A stretch of DNA of 34,181 nt, from the NCBI RefSeq assembly GCF_014196495.1, contig NZ_JACIDT010000028.1, positions 1-34,181 of the forward strand, in the 5' to 3' direction. The notes beneath the pieces are model-generated. The model worked only from the letters and a program-made list of their open reading frames with translations, was not told the DNA's origin and searched no databases. The translations under genes were made by a program, and so were the position numbers. The stretch's first letter is position 1. Each line of letters begins with the position of its first letter. Positions 1 to 6,688 of the stretch are shown here, piece by piece. This stretch comes from Sphingobium jiangsuense. Its GTDB lineage: Bacteria > Pseudomonadota > Alphaproteobacteria > Sphingomonadales > Sphingomonadaceae.

Positions 1-82
1 CGTTTGCGGTATCGAGTTTGTAGAAAGCCACATCATTGGCGCACCGATGATGCCAGAAATGATCGCGGCCCTTCTGATGTGA
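1..82 (+). CDS. 3' end of a rightward gene, possibly RadC-like (partial)
   Basis: Only about 26 codons are visible, in the frame starting at base 2 and ending at TGA 80-82. The peptide contains CGIEFVESHIIGAP. RadC/JAB-domain proteins end with a similar G-I-E-x-x-D/E-H-I-I-x-G stretch, and RadC-like genes are common on mobile elements, so a RadC-like tail is my best guess. The gene converges on traD, and a hairpin lies between them. The fragment is too short to be sure of the family, and even its coding status rests on the plausible peptide and stop position. Confidence 0.35.
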   Translation, partial: VCGIEFVESHIIGAPMMPEMIAALLM

Positions 83-93
83 TTAAACACTCA

Positions 94-127
94 ACCCCCT
101 TCATGCCGAATCTCCTTCGGCATGGGG
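94..127. terminator. Hairpin between converging genes
   Basis: CATGCCGAA at 102-110 pairs perfectly with TTCGGCATG at 115-123 around a 4-base loop, with C-rich and G-rich flanks that can extend the stem. It overlaps the traD stop and follows the rightward gene ending at 82. There is no clear T-run on either side, so a bidirectional terminator is an inference from position. Confidence 0.45.
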
Positions 128-2071
128 ATCGCGTATAGCCGATGAGGCTACTTGTCGGAAAGGGATAATAACCACCGGCTTGGGTGGCGGAGGCCTGTTC
201 CCAAACAGGTCGGGCTGGCGATCCTCTGCCCTGGGCTGTGGTGGGCTGCTCCCCTCCGCGTCTCGATCGGCCGTATCCCGTTCTGCGGCTGCGCGAGCGC
301 GCGAGGCGGCGCGAACATGGGCAATGATCTCGCCGCCGACCGGCAGACGTTTGGGGGGCGACTCCCGCTCGACGAACGCCGGACATATGGAGGCGATCGG
401 ATTGAAGCTGTCGAGGAAGCGGACGACGGGAAGATTGCGGCCAAAGCGGAGATAGCCGGTCAGGTTGGGAAGATTGGTGACCTCGGTGTCCAGCACCAGC
501 GGCCGGGTCACCTGCATGCGCGACAGGTTCACACCGTCGCGCATGTCGTTCACCCCGTAGGACATGCCCTCATTGGCCTCGATCTGCTCGACCCGGCCGA
601 GATTCTTGGAGACGAGTTCCGCCGTGTCTGTGTCGTTGGCGCGCAGCGCGACCCAGGTCGAGCAGTAGCCGGTGATCGCGGCCGCATCCTCCTTGCCGTA
701 GGTCGCATTGAGCTGGGGGTAGGACTGGAACCCCAAGATGCCGCAGCCGCCATATTTGCGCGCGCGGGCGAGGAAGTCCGAGAGCGACGGCAATTTCTGG
801 AGCGTCGTCAACTCGTCGATCACGCAGTAGAGCCGCCGCTTGCGATCGGGTGCGAGACTCATGATCGCGCTGATCGCGATGTCGAGCCAGACAGTGATCA
901 GGGGGCGCAGCGAGGGAAGCTGATCGGCCTTCACGGTGATGAACAGCCAGCTATCGTCCTTCTCGTTCTCGACCCATTTGCGGATCGAGAACGCATCCTC
1001 TGTGTCGTCGAGATAGGCAAAGCTGCGCATGACCGAGGCGAGTTCAGCCTGGACGCCGGCCGAGGTACGCTCACCTTCGGTCGATATGAAGGCGGCTGCG
1101 TCGGTTCCCTTCACGAAGGCTGCGAGGTCGGCGAGCGGGGAACGCAGCACCCGCTCGAGCAACACCGAGATCAGGGTGTGTTTCTGCCGGGCGAGCTTGC
1201 GCAGGACGGCGACCAGTGTGCCGCGGGCGGCCTTCGACCAGAAGGGATCGCCGTGCTTGTCGGGAATGGTCGATTCGGCAATCTGGTCGTAATGATATTC
1301 CTGCGGCACATCGACCCAGGGGCTCCAGATGTCGGTGCGCTGGTCGAGGGGGTTGAGCAGCACGTCATGGCCGTGCCGGTAGAACTTCTCCACGAACGAG
1401 CCCGCGGTATCGTAGACGATCGCCCGCTTGCCCTTCTTGCGGATGCCCTCAAGCATCGTGGTGATGAGATTGGTCTTCCCCGTTCCGGGTGCGCCGCAGA
1501 TGAGAATATGCTCCGATTCGTAAGCGTCGGGCACCGGGACGCCCCCGATCCGGAAGCTGCCCTTCTTTTCCCTGGCCAGAGCTTGGCGCAGTTCCCCTGC
1601 GGTGCCGAACCGGGCGCCGCGGATATATTCGTTGGAGCCGAGACCTTTCCCGGTGCGGGTGAAATAAAACCACGCCCAGGCGAGCGCGAGGATCGTGCCG
1701 ACGCCTGCGATCGCGGCCCCGTGGATGAGATCTTTTTCGAGCTTGTGGAGCGCCTTCCGGGCGACCCCGGATTCGAGCAGAATGTCGGCTGAGGTCCAAT
1801 ATTGCCGGCCCTCCGGCGTGCGGAACAGCACCGGGTCGTTCGTCCCCGGCGCCGCGTCGACCTTGAAGCTCGCCTCGACCAGTTTGGTGAGGACGAAGCG
1901 TTGATACTCGGTGGACTTTTCGAGGGCATACCAGCCAGTGCCCATCACCCAGATCACAAGACCGACGATCATGGTCTGGAAGAAGACCTGCGTGGTCATC
2001 CGCACATTGTGGACGATCGCCTGGCCTCCGCGCGTCCATGAGCCCAGCGTGTCGTTTCTGAAGATGCTCAT
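101..2071 (-). CDS. traD: Conjugative coupling protein TraD (type IV coupling ATPase)
   Basis: This 656-residue protein has the architecture of a VirD4/TraD type IV coupling protein, the inner-membrane ATPase that links the relaxosome to the secretion channel and pumps DNA. Two hydrophobic segments lie near residues 28-48 and 118-138, with a periplasmic loop between. The Walker A motif GAPGTGKT is at 193-200 and a Walker B segment RLYCVIDEL at 413-421. The C-terminal ~60 residues are Arg/Pro-rich and look disordered, as is common in TraD tails. The ATG overlaps the stop of the upstream RHH gene by 4 bases (ATGA), indicating translational coupling. The stop falls at the edge of a hairpin. The SXT/TOL/F-like subgroup cannot be settled by eye. 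Confidence 0.93.
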   Translation of the reverse strand: MSIFRNDTLGSWTRGGQAIVHNVRMTTQVFFQTMIVGLVIWVMGTGWYALEKSTEYQRFVLTKLVEASFKVDAAPGTNDPVLFRTPEGRQYWTSADILLESGVARKALHKLEKDLIHGAAIAGVGTILALAWAWFYFTRTGKGLGSNEYIRGARFGTAGELRQALAREKKGSFRIGGVPVPDAYESEHILICGAPGTGKTNLITTMLEGIRKKGKRAIVYDTAGSFVEKFYRHGHDVLLNPLDQRTDIWSPWVDVPQEYHYDQIAESTIPDKHGDPFWSKAARGTLVAVLRKLARQKHTLISVLLERVLRSPLADLAAFVKGTDAAAFISTEGERTSAGVQAELASVMRSFAYLDDTEDAFSIRKWVENEKDDSWLFITVKADQLPSLRPLITVWLDIAISAIMSLAPDRKRRLYCVIDELTTLQKLPSLSDFLARARKYGGCGILGFQSYPQLNATYGKEDAAAITGYCSTWVALRANDTDTAELVSKNLGRVEQIEANEGMSYGVNDMRDGVNLSRMQVTRPLVLDTEVTNLPNLTGYLRFGRNLPVVRFLDSFNPIASICPAFVERESPPKRLPVGGEIIAHVRAASRARAAAERDTADRDAEGSSPPQPRAEDRQPDLFGNRPPPPKPVVIIPFRQVASSAIRDPHAEGDSA

Positions 2072-2367
2072 ATCCGCTGCTCCGGATCGAGCAGGCCCCG
2101 GTCGAGGAGCATCTGGCGGGCTTCGGCCATCCCCTTTTCGAGCAGTTCGGGCGAGTGCTCGCGCACCGAAGCAGCGATGATCGCAAGCGTCTGGACAACG
2201 CCCGAGAGGATCTCGTCCTGGGTCGTATAGACGTAGCCGCTGCGCGGGTCGGCCGCCTGTTCGAGCATCGGCCTGATCAGTTCGGTGATGGTGACGCCGA
2301 CGATGCGGGCGCGGCGCGCAAGGCGGCCGTGCAGCTCATCGTCAATGCGAATAGAGAGATGGGCCAT
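2068..2367 (-). CDS. Ribbon-helix-helix (CopG/TraY-like) DNA-binding protein
   Basis: The 99-residue product starts MAHLSIRIDDELHGRLARRA, a classic ribbon-helix-helix N-terminus: a beta strand of alternating residues, then a helix. The family comprises CopG, TraY and ParD-type repressors. I chose the ATG at 2367 because GGAG lies just upstream and the longer reading adds only an Arg-rich, non-family stretch. It overlaps traD by ATGA, so the two are co-translated. Likely roles are autorepressor of the traD operon or a relaxosome accessory factor. A palindrome ~90 bases upstream (2457-2472) is a candidate operator. It is not next to an obvious toxin. Confidence 0.85.
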   Translation of the reverse strand: MAHLSIRIDDELHGRLARRARIVGVTITELIRPMLEQAADPRSGYVYTTQDEILSGVVQTLAIIAASVREHSPELLEKGMAEARQMLLDRGLLDPEQRI

Positions 2368-2798
2368 GGAAGCTCCGATGAAGGAGCTTCGCAAGGACCG
2401 GTTCCGAAGCGCTGGCATAATAGCCGACCGCCGGAAAATCACAACGAAAACAGTATGTCACACGCGTGTGACTGAAAATCCCGGCCAATATCAGGGAGAT
2501 GTCATCGCGCAATTCTGAGCGGAAACACGCGTATGACGGCCAGGCCGAATGTCGTCACACCCGCATTACGGACTAAGGCAATGATATTATGTTGTTTTCC
2601 GTCGCAGCACCCGTGCGTAGGGTGCATTTCTCCCGCCCTTGGGCGTGCGTCCCTTGCCCGCAGCGCTTGCGCGCGCTGCGTCCCCTCCAGATACGGCGCG
2701 GGCGGTGTCCCTGCCGGTGCCGGGCGATTGCGGGGCCTGCCCGTTTCGTGCGAGAAGAGCGGCGGCGAACGGACCGGCAATGACGTGAAGGAATGGTC
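2368..2798. other. Divergent intergenic region with operator-like repeats
   Basis: These 430 bases separate the leftward RHH-traD operon from a small rightward gene. They hold three related 16-mers (2457-2569), an AT-rich patch near 2580-2600, and a hairpin (GCAGCGC/GCGCTGC) near 2660-2680. The open frames crossing it lack ribosome sites and recognisable peptides, so I call no gene here. Confidence 0.6.
2457..2472. promoter_or_regulatory. Perfect 16-bp palindrome, putative operator
   Basis: GTCACACGCGTGTGAC is its own reverse complement. Near copies occur at 2522-2537 (GAAACACGCGTATGAC) and 2554-2569 (GTCACACCCGCATTAC, about 12 of 16 matches). The array sits between divergent genes and upstream of an RHH repressor gene, so operator function is likely but inferred. 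Confidence 0.65.
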
Positions 2799-3167
2799 AT
2801 GCCGAAAATGTCCGAGAGAGAACGCATTGCCGATCTGCTGGAAAAGAGCCGCAGGATTGCCGGTGAAATCGAGACGGCGCAAAAGCGGTTGCGCGATCGC
2901 TATGGTGCGATTGTCACCGCGCTGCCGGTCGAGATGGTGGCGGAAAAGGATTTCCGCGAAGCCTTGGGGTTGCTGCTGAAGCTGGGCGGGCCAGCCGCGT
3001 CGGTTCCCCCGATCCGGGCAAGCGCCCCCGTTCCGCGCTTCTCCTGCGAACGTGATCCCGCCGCCGCGCCGCCAGGCGCGGCGGCGGCTGGCACAAGAAA
3101 AGGCCGGTGCGGCGCAAAGCCGCATCGGCCTGTTTCGGTGGAGGGTAGCAAGGGCGAGGCCGGATAA
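2799..3167 (+). CDS. Small hypothetical protein, helical N-terminus
   Basis: This 122-residue protein is of no recognised family. The ATG at 2799 is favoured over the one at 2793 because AAGGA sits at ideal spacing before it. The first ~65 residues are charged and predicted helical (MSERERIADLLEKS and following), and the size recalls small mobilisation or TraC-like accessory proteins of conjugative elements. After about residue 68 the protein becomes Ala/Pro/Gly/Arg-rich where the DNA forms three strong hairpins, so the C-terminus may be dispensable. It converges on the DUF2493 gene. Confidence 0.7.
   Translation: MPKMSERERIADLLEKSRRIAGEIETAQKRLRDRYGAIVTALPVEMVAEKDFREALGLLLKLGGPAASVPPIRASAPVPRFSCERDPAAAPPGAAAAGTRKGRCGAKPHRPVSVEGSKGEAG
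3059..3086. repeat. 12-bp perfect GC hairpin
   Basis: CGCCGCCGCGCC at 3059-3070 and GGCGCGGCGGCG at 3075-3086 pair perfectly around the loop GCCA. It lies inside the 3' part of the small rightward gene, 15 bases from the next hairpin. Confidence 0.7.
3095..3131 (-). terminator. Intrinsic terminator for the DUF2493 gene
   Basis: AGGCCGGTGCGGC (3101-3113) and GCCGCATCGGCCT (3119-3131) form a 13-bp stem with one G-T wobble and a 5-base loop. On the minus strand the stem is followed by TTTTCTTG, so it reads as a rho-independent terminator for leftward transcription, about 70 bases after the DUF2493 stop. Confidence 0.75.
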
Positions 3168-3174
3168 TCCGGCC
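3158..3174. repeat. 8-bp perfect inverted repeat between converging genes
   Basis: GGCCGGAT-A-ATCCGGCC spans the stop codon of the rightward gene, next to the end of the leftward DUF2493 gene at 3200. It is probably part of a bidirectional termination region. Confidence 0.55.
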
Positions 3175-3199
3175 GCCGCCCCTGAACAGGTGCCGGGGT

Positions 3200-4210
3200 T
3201 CAGGCGGCAAGCCGCCTTGCGCGGGGGCGCGGCGTCGGGGGTGCCTGATCGGCGCGCAGGATGACATGGGTGGGGACGCAACGTCCCCGTTCGGGGTTGA
3301 ACAGTTCGTAAAGGTTCTGCTGGATGCCGGAGCCTTCGCAGAGCACGGCTTCCACCGGCGATAGCTTGATGATCTGGCGATTTCGCTTGAAGCCGCGCCC
3401 CTTGCCATGCCCGTAAAGCCCGAAAGCGATACAGGGCGCGCCATTGGCTTCGGCCCAAGCTGCCGCGATAGCGTCAACGCCGGTCCGCTGCCCGGTGGTG
3501 ACAAGCACCATGTGCGGGACGCGGGCCTTGATCTCGTCCAGCTTGGCGAAGATCAAGCGCCAATCGTGCCAATCGCCGGGACCGGAAATGACGACGACGG
3601 GGCCTTGCGGGTCGTGGGCTTCGCGCCGCTTTTCCGACCGCGCCCGCAGGAAATCGAGCGCGGAAATCTGGCTTGCGGTGGTGATGCGCGAAACCCTCGA
3701 TCCCCGCGATTGGGACCATGTAAGGCCAAATGCGGAACGGTAGGCGGCAGCGGCATAATCGCGCATTTCCTCCATCGTTTTGCGCAGTTCGGTCAGCATC
3801 TGACATTGCGTCTGGGTTTCCTCCAGTTCGCGATTGAATACCTCGCTGGGATTGAGGCGCCGCGCCATGTCGCCGATTGTCTGGGCCAGTTTGTCCTCCT
3901 GCCGCTCCAGATTGCCCGCAACAAAATGGAAGCTGTTGACCAAACCCCACGCCAATTCCCGCGCGACGGTATCAAGGCGGGTGCCTGTCAAAAGGTCGCT
4001 GATGGTTGTGATGATACCCGCGCAATCGGCTTGGCAGGCCAGTGGGTCGGGCATGTCATAGTCGTCCAGTTCTTCACCCGGTTCAAAGATGGACAAGGCG
4101 ACAGGATCGCCAAAGGATGCGGTGAAATCGTCGGTCGCGATCAATTCCGCGTAGAGTTCCGGCAGGTCCGAAAAGCTGCTAATGGTGCGTGTAGCCGTGT
4201 TCTTGCTCAT
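3200..4210 (-). CDS. DUF2493 / SLOG-fold (YspA-like) protein
   Basis: The 336-residue protein has a helical N-terminal half (about 1-190) and a C-terminal DUF2493 domain (about 195-315). The domain opens with strand GPVVVISGPGDWHDW and carries VTTGQRTGVDAIAAAWAE, the G-x-x-x-G-x-D signature of Rossmann-like SLOG nucleotide-binding folds, then an EAVLCEGSG segment. SLOG proteins are thought to bind or process nucleotide-derived ligands; the substrate here is unknown. DUF2493 genes are frequent on alphaproteobacterial plasmids and ICEs, often near DUF736 as here. An intrinsic terminator follows at 3095-3131. Confidence 0.85.
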   Translation of the reverse strand: MSKNTATRTISSFSDLPELYAELIATDDFTASFGDPVALSIFEPGEELDDYDMPDPLACQADCAGIITTISDLLTGTRLDTVARELAWGLVNSFHFVAGNLERQEDKLAQTIGDMARRLNPSEVFNRELEETQTQCQMLTELRKTMEEMRDYAAAAYRSAFGLTWSQSRGSRVSRITTASQISALDFLRARSEKRREAHDPQGPVVVISGPGDWHDWRLIFAKLDEIKARVPHMVLVTTGQRTGVDAIAAAWAEANGAPCIAFGLYGHGKGRGFKRNRQIIKLSPVEAVLCEGSGIQQNLYELFNPERGRCVPTHVILRADQAPPTPRPRARRLAA

Positions 4211-4246
4211 GGGTCCAAATCCTTGTTTGCGTTCGCGGTCAGGGTC

Positions 4247-4274
4247 CGGGAAAGCGTTCCAGCGCTTCCCCGGC
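4247..4274. repeat. Hairpin in the DUF736-DUF2493 spacer
   Basis: CCGGGAAAGCG and CGCTTCCCCGG form an 11-bp stem with one mismatch. It lies between the two leftward genes and lacks a T-run, so it may be a weak attenuator or processing site. Confidence 0.45.
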
Positions 4275-4291
4275 CCGTCTTGGGGTGCGGC

Positions 4292-4801
4292 TTAGAAAGG
4301 CACCTCGTCGTCAAGGCTGCGGGTCATGCCGCCGGTATATTCGCCGTTCGCCCCTGCCGTGCTGCCCCCCCGGAACCCGCCGCTGCTCTGCTGCTGGCTG
4401 CCGCGCCGCTGCGCGTAGCCGCCAGCATTGCCGCCCATGCCATTGCGATAGGCGGGCTGCTGCTCGCGTTCGCGTCGCCATTGCACGTCGAAGCCTTTGA
4501 GTTCGTCCCCGAACAGGGCAATGGGCAGCGGCTCGGCAAAGCTGGGATCGTCGATCATGCCGGACAAAAACGTATCTTCGCTGTTGCGCATCTTGCGATG
4601 CCAGACCGCGCCGATCTGGATATCGACGCCAGCGGGCGACGGCTCGAAAATCTCGAACACGGGGGCGCGGTCGCTCTGCATTTCATCGGCGCGAAGCTCG
4701 ACGGCCCGCAAGATGATGAAGGGCAGATGCAGGGCGCGCGTATAGATGCTGCCGGTGATCTCGTTGGTCTTTTCGTCGAGTTTGAAAGTTCCGATCTTCA
4801 T
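4292..4801 (-). CDS. DUF736 protein with an SSB-like C-terminal tip
   Basis: Residues 1-105 match DUF736: MKIGTF start, GAVWHRKM, then DDPSFAEPLPIALF. The usual family member ends at about that length. Here a ~60-residue Gly/Gln/Arg/Ser-rich linker follows, and the chain ends DDEVPF. This resembles the acidic tip of bacterial SSB (DDDIPF), which recruits replication and repair proteins. The ATG at 4801 is chosen because the family begins there. A purine-rich leader motif lies ~67 bases upstream. DUF736 has no assigned reaction; the tail suggests a role at single-stranded DNA during transfer or replication (inference). Confidence 0.88.
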   Translation of the reverse strand: MKIGTFKLDEKTNEITGSIYTRALHLPFIILRAVELRADEMQSDRAPVFEIFEPSPAGVDIQIGAVWHRKMRNSEDTFLSGMIDDPSFAEPLPIALFGDELKGFDVQWRREREQQPAYRNGMGGNAGGYAQRRGSQQQSSGGFRGGSTAGANGEYTGGMTRSLDDEVPF

Positions 4802-4867
4802 TGTCTGGGTTCCTTCTTCCTTGGTGCTTCCGGGAACCATTCCCCGTCCGCCCTTTTCTTATACTTA

Positions 4868-4877
4868 CTCCCCTCCA
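4868..4877 (-). promoter_or_regulatory. Purine-rich leader motif (copy 1), upstream of DUF736
   Basis: The minus strand reads TGGAGGGGAG, 67 bases before the DUF736 ATG. The core GGAGGGGAG recurs upstream of other leftward genes in the window. Confidence 0.4.
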
Positions 4878-5023
4878 TTACTTCTATATCATTGTTTTCT
4901 TGACAGAATTTCATCGTGTCTGGTGAGCCTCGAGCCAAGAAAACGGACGCGGTAGCGTCCCTGAACAAGGAAAAGCATGGCGAAGCCATTCCATCCTGAT
5001 CGCCGGAAGAGGGAAGCGTGCCT

Positions 5024-5284
5024 GCCTGTCATCGCATCCGGAGCCGCCTGTCGCCGGGGCGCAAGGGCCGGGGCTGGTCCGGGAGAGCAAGGGACGTCGC
5101 GCTGCGGCCTTTATGCGTAGCTTGGTAAAATGATGGGCCTGCCGACACCTTTGGATCAGGCGATCCCGTCGGCAGGCCCATCATTTTGCCTAGCGAAGCT
5201 TGGCCGGAGGCAGCCCTTGCTCTCCCGGACCAGTTCCGGCACGCCGCGACACTGCGACTGGTGGCTCCGGATGCGATGACAGGC
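5024..5284. repeat. 260-bp imperfect palindrome with three perfect blocks
   Basis: Three pairs of perfect inverted repeats share nearly one centre: 5024-5045 with 5263-5284 (22 bp), 5074-5093 with 5214-5233 (20 bp), and 5127-5146 with 5168-5187 (20 bp). A small GGATC/GATCC stem lies at the apex. Spacers between blocks have nearly equal lengths on the two arms but differ in sequence. It may be a head-to-head repeat pair, a MITE-like element, a structured RNA, or a transfer or replication origin; nothing in the sequence decides among these. Confidence 0.85.
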
Positions 5285-5300
5285 TTGCTCTGAGGGCGAT

Positions 5301-5332
5301 TGCGGGTGCGGAGGTCCTCCGACGCACCCGCA
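5301..5332. repeat. 10-bp hairpin flanking the large palindrome
   Basis: TGCGGGTGCG at 5301-5310 pairs perfectly with CGCACCCGCA at 5323-5332, with a further GAG/CTC pairing inside. It lies 16 bases beyond the palindrome's right arm. Confidence 0.6.
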
Positions 5333-5471
5333 GCGACGGTGCGGCCTGACGCTACGTTCGGGGGACGCGCCTGGAGTTGGGCGCGCATCGTGGCGGGTGC
5401 GTGGTGGAAGCTGGCGTTCCCGATCGGGGACGTATCGCGCCCTGCGGTGGCCCTTGCGGGCAAGTGCCGTT

Positions 5472-5678
5472 CTAGGCGGCGGGACCTGCCCAGAGAAGTT
5501 CGAGCGCTCCTGACGCGCGGCGATAGGCTTCGATGACGACCGGCTGCCCGGCGAGCGACGCATAGGGTTCCGCACCCTCGATCCGCCAGACCTGGCCGTC
5601 TTCGCTGTCCAGATGAAAGCCGCGATCGCCCGCGCGCAGGATGCCGCGCAGCCGGACGGGCGCGATCATGGTGCTCAT
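5472..5678 (-). CDS. DUF5818 small protein
   Basis: The 68-residue protein reads as DUF5818, a short beta-rich family common in sphingomonads: RLRGILRAGDRGFHL, then GQVWRIEG, then a G-x-x-V-x-I-E-A strand. Its function is not known. The start at ATG 5678 is favoured because the upstream extension (a GRRSAAGCP-type stretch) does not fit the family; a second ATG three codons further in is also possible. It is a single leftward gene, divergent from the SOS-box gene at 5841. Confidence 0.72.
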   Translation of the reverse strand: MSTMIAPVRLRGILRAGDRGFHLDSEDGQVWRIEGAEPYASLAGQPVVIEAYRRASGALELLWAGPAA

Positions 5679-5794
5679 CGCGGGGCACCCGGCAGCGGAC
5701 CGGCGGCCCATGCGGCGAGACAGTGCCGGTGGGAAGGTATCGGTCGAGGCGACATGCCGCGATCATGCCATCGCCGCTTTGGGGTTGCAAATAT

Positions 5795-5809
5795 GTTCAT
5801 CATATGTTC
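5795..5809 (+). promoter_or_regulatory. SOS box (alphaproteobacterial LexA site)
   Basis: GTTC-ATCATAT-GTTC matches exactly the GTTC-N7-GTTC consensus bound by LexA in alphaproteobacteria. It ends 31 bases before the ATG at 5841, where a repressor would block transcription. LexA binding is inferred from the motif. Confidence 0.7.
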
Positions 5810-5840
5810 CATTCGTCCATCCGCGCAACAGGAGCATGCC

Positions 5841-6236
5841 ATGATCGAAACCTATCTTGCCGACTATGATTTCAACCTGCCGATCGAAGATGCTGTGGCC
5901 GATCCCGATCTTCCGGCGGTGCGGGCGCGGCTCGCGTCGCTGGCGCGTGGCGAAGGGCTCGATGGGGGCTATTATGAAGCGCAGGAACTGGCCGAAGCGT
6001 TTCTCGAGGCGGCCCGTGAGGCCAACGCCGGCAACGAGGACCCGGACAGCCCGGCGCGGGTGCGCCTGTCGGACATTCTCGACCGTGCGGGGGACTATCA
6101 GGGCGTGCTCTTCGACGAGGTGGCGGCGCTTCCGCTGGCTGATGCGGCGGCGCATCTGTGCTGGCTTGCCGAGTTGATGCGCGGCCGGGCGGACATGTAT
6201 CGTCCCGTCATGGCGGCACGGGCGCTGGTGCGCTGA
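5841..6236 (+). CDS. Hypothetical acidic protein behind an SOS box
   Basis: This 131-residue acidic, Ala/Leu-rich protein is predicted mostly helical and of no family I recognise. The ATG at 5841 has AGGAG seven bases upstream; in-frame extensions further upstream run through the SOS-box promoter and are unlikely. It begins MIETYLADYDFNLPIED and ends ADMYRPVMAARALVR, with no membrane segment or signal peptide. The LexA-type site suggests DNA-damage induction, as for other mobile-element genes. A hairpin at 6306-6337 may terminate it. Confidence 0.78.
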   Translation: MIETYLADYDFNLPIEDAVADPDLPAVRARLASLARGEGLDGGYYEAQELAEAFLEAAREANAGNEDPDSPARVRLSDILDRAGDYQGVLFDEVAALPLADAAAHLCWLAELMRGRADMYRPVMAARALVR

Positions 6237-6305
6237 TCGCCGCATAACTGTCGGGCGCCCTTGCGGCGCGGATAAGCGTCGGTTTCTTTGATCGCTTCAC
6301 TTTCC

Positions 6306-6337
6306 GAACCCGCGTTGCTTGGCAGTAGCGCGGGTTC
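6306..6337. terminator. Hairpin downstream of the SOS-box gene
   Basis: GAACCCGCG (6306-6314) and CGCGGGTTC (6329-6337) form a perfect 9-bp stem about 70 bases after the stop at 6236. No strong T-run follows. A second short palindrome, CCCGCAAGTTGCGGG, lies at 6356-6370. Confidence 0.5.
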
Positions 6338-6486
6338 TGCTTATAGAGAAACCACCCCGCAAGTTGCGGGTATGGCTTCGAAAACCCCTTCCAACAGAGC
6401 CGACCGCACCTTTGCAGCCGGGTGGCGGACGCTATGTCCAGGCCCCGGCTAAAGTCTCTAGCTGCTGCCCCCACGGTGGAGAAACG

Positions 6487-6669
6487 ATGTCTGACCCGGT
6501 GGCCAACAGGCGCAAGGCGGCCGAATTGATGGAGGAAGCCGCGTCCCTGCTCGATGAATCGGAAGATGCGGTGCTGCTCATGCGAATTCAGCACGCGATC
6601 GACGTGGCCCGCGAAGACGAATGGCTGCCGCCCGAAGCGCGTTGGCAGGACCGGTCCAGCCAACGCTGA
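6487..6669 (+). CDS. Small hypothetical protein (60 aa)
   Basis: This short helical protein begins MSDPVANRRKAAELMEEA and has no recognised family. The ATG at 6487 has GGAG at good spacing; the longer in-frame reading from 6319 crosses hairpin DNA and has no ribosome site. It converges on the leftward gene ending at 6689. The clear ribosome site and amphipathic helix pattern support it as real, but it is short. Confidence 0.6.
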   Translation: MSDPVANRRKAAELMEEAASLLDESEDAVLLMRIQHAIDVAREDEWLPPEARWQDRSSQR

Positions 6670-6688
6670 GCGGAGGGCCTGATGCTGG

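Larger units (their letters stand above)
4802..5471. other. Gene-free region rich in inverted repeats
   Basis: These 670 bases contain a purine-rich leader (4868-4877), a TTGACA hexamer near 4900, the large palindrome (5024-5284) and a 10-bp hairpin (5301-5332). Open frames cross it on several strands, but none shows a ribosome site or recognisable protein. I read it as a cis-acting or repeat region. Confidence 0.6.

Noticed and set aside
152..1792. Long rightward open frame opposite traD
   Set aside because: It is a shadow of traD in a GC-rich region; the translation has no recognisable domain and no ribosome site.
2581..2800. Possible riboswitch or ncRNA between RHH and the small gene
   Set aside because: Hairpins are present, but I see no known riboswitch core; GC-rich DNA forms such stems by chance.
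2502..3458. Leftward 318-codon frame across the operator region and hairpins
   Set aside because: It overlaps recognised features, lacks a ribosome site and reads as low-complexity Arg/Pro/Ala sequence.
3407..4903. Long rightward open frame opposite DUF2493 and DUF736
   Set aside because: Both opposing genes are recognised families; this frame is a GC-driven shadow.
5029..5790. Leftward open frame through the large palindrome
   Set aside because: Arg/Ser/Pro-rich translation of palindromic DNA with no ribosome site; the palindrome alone explains it.
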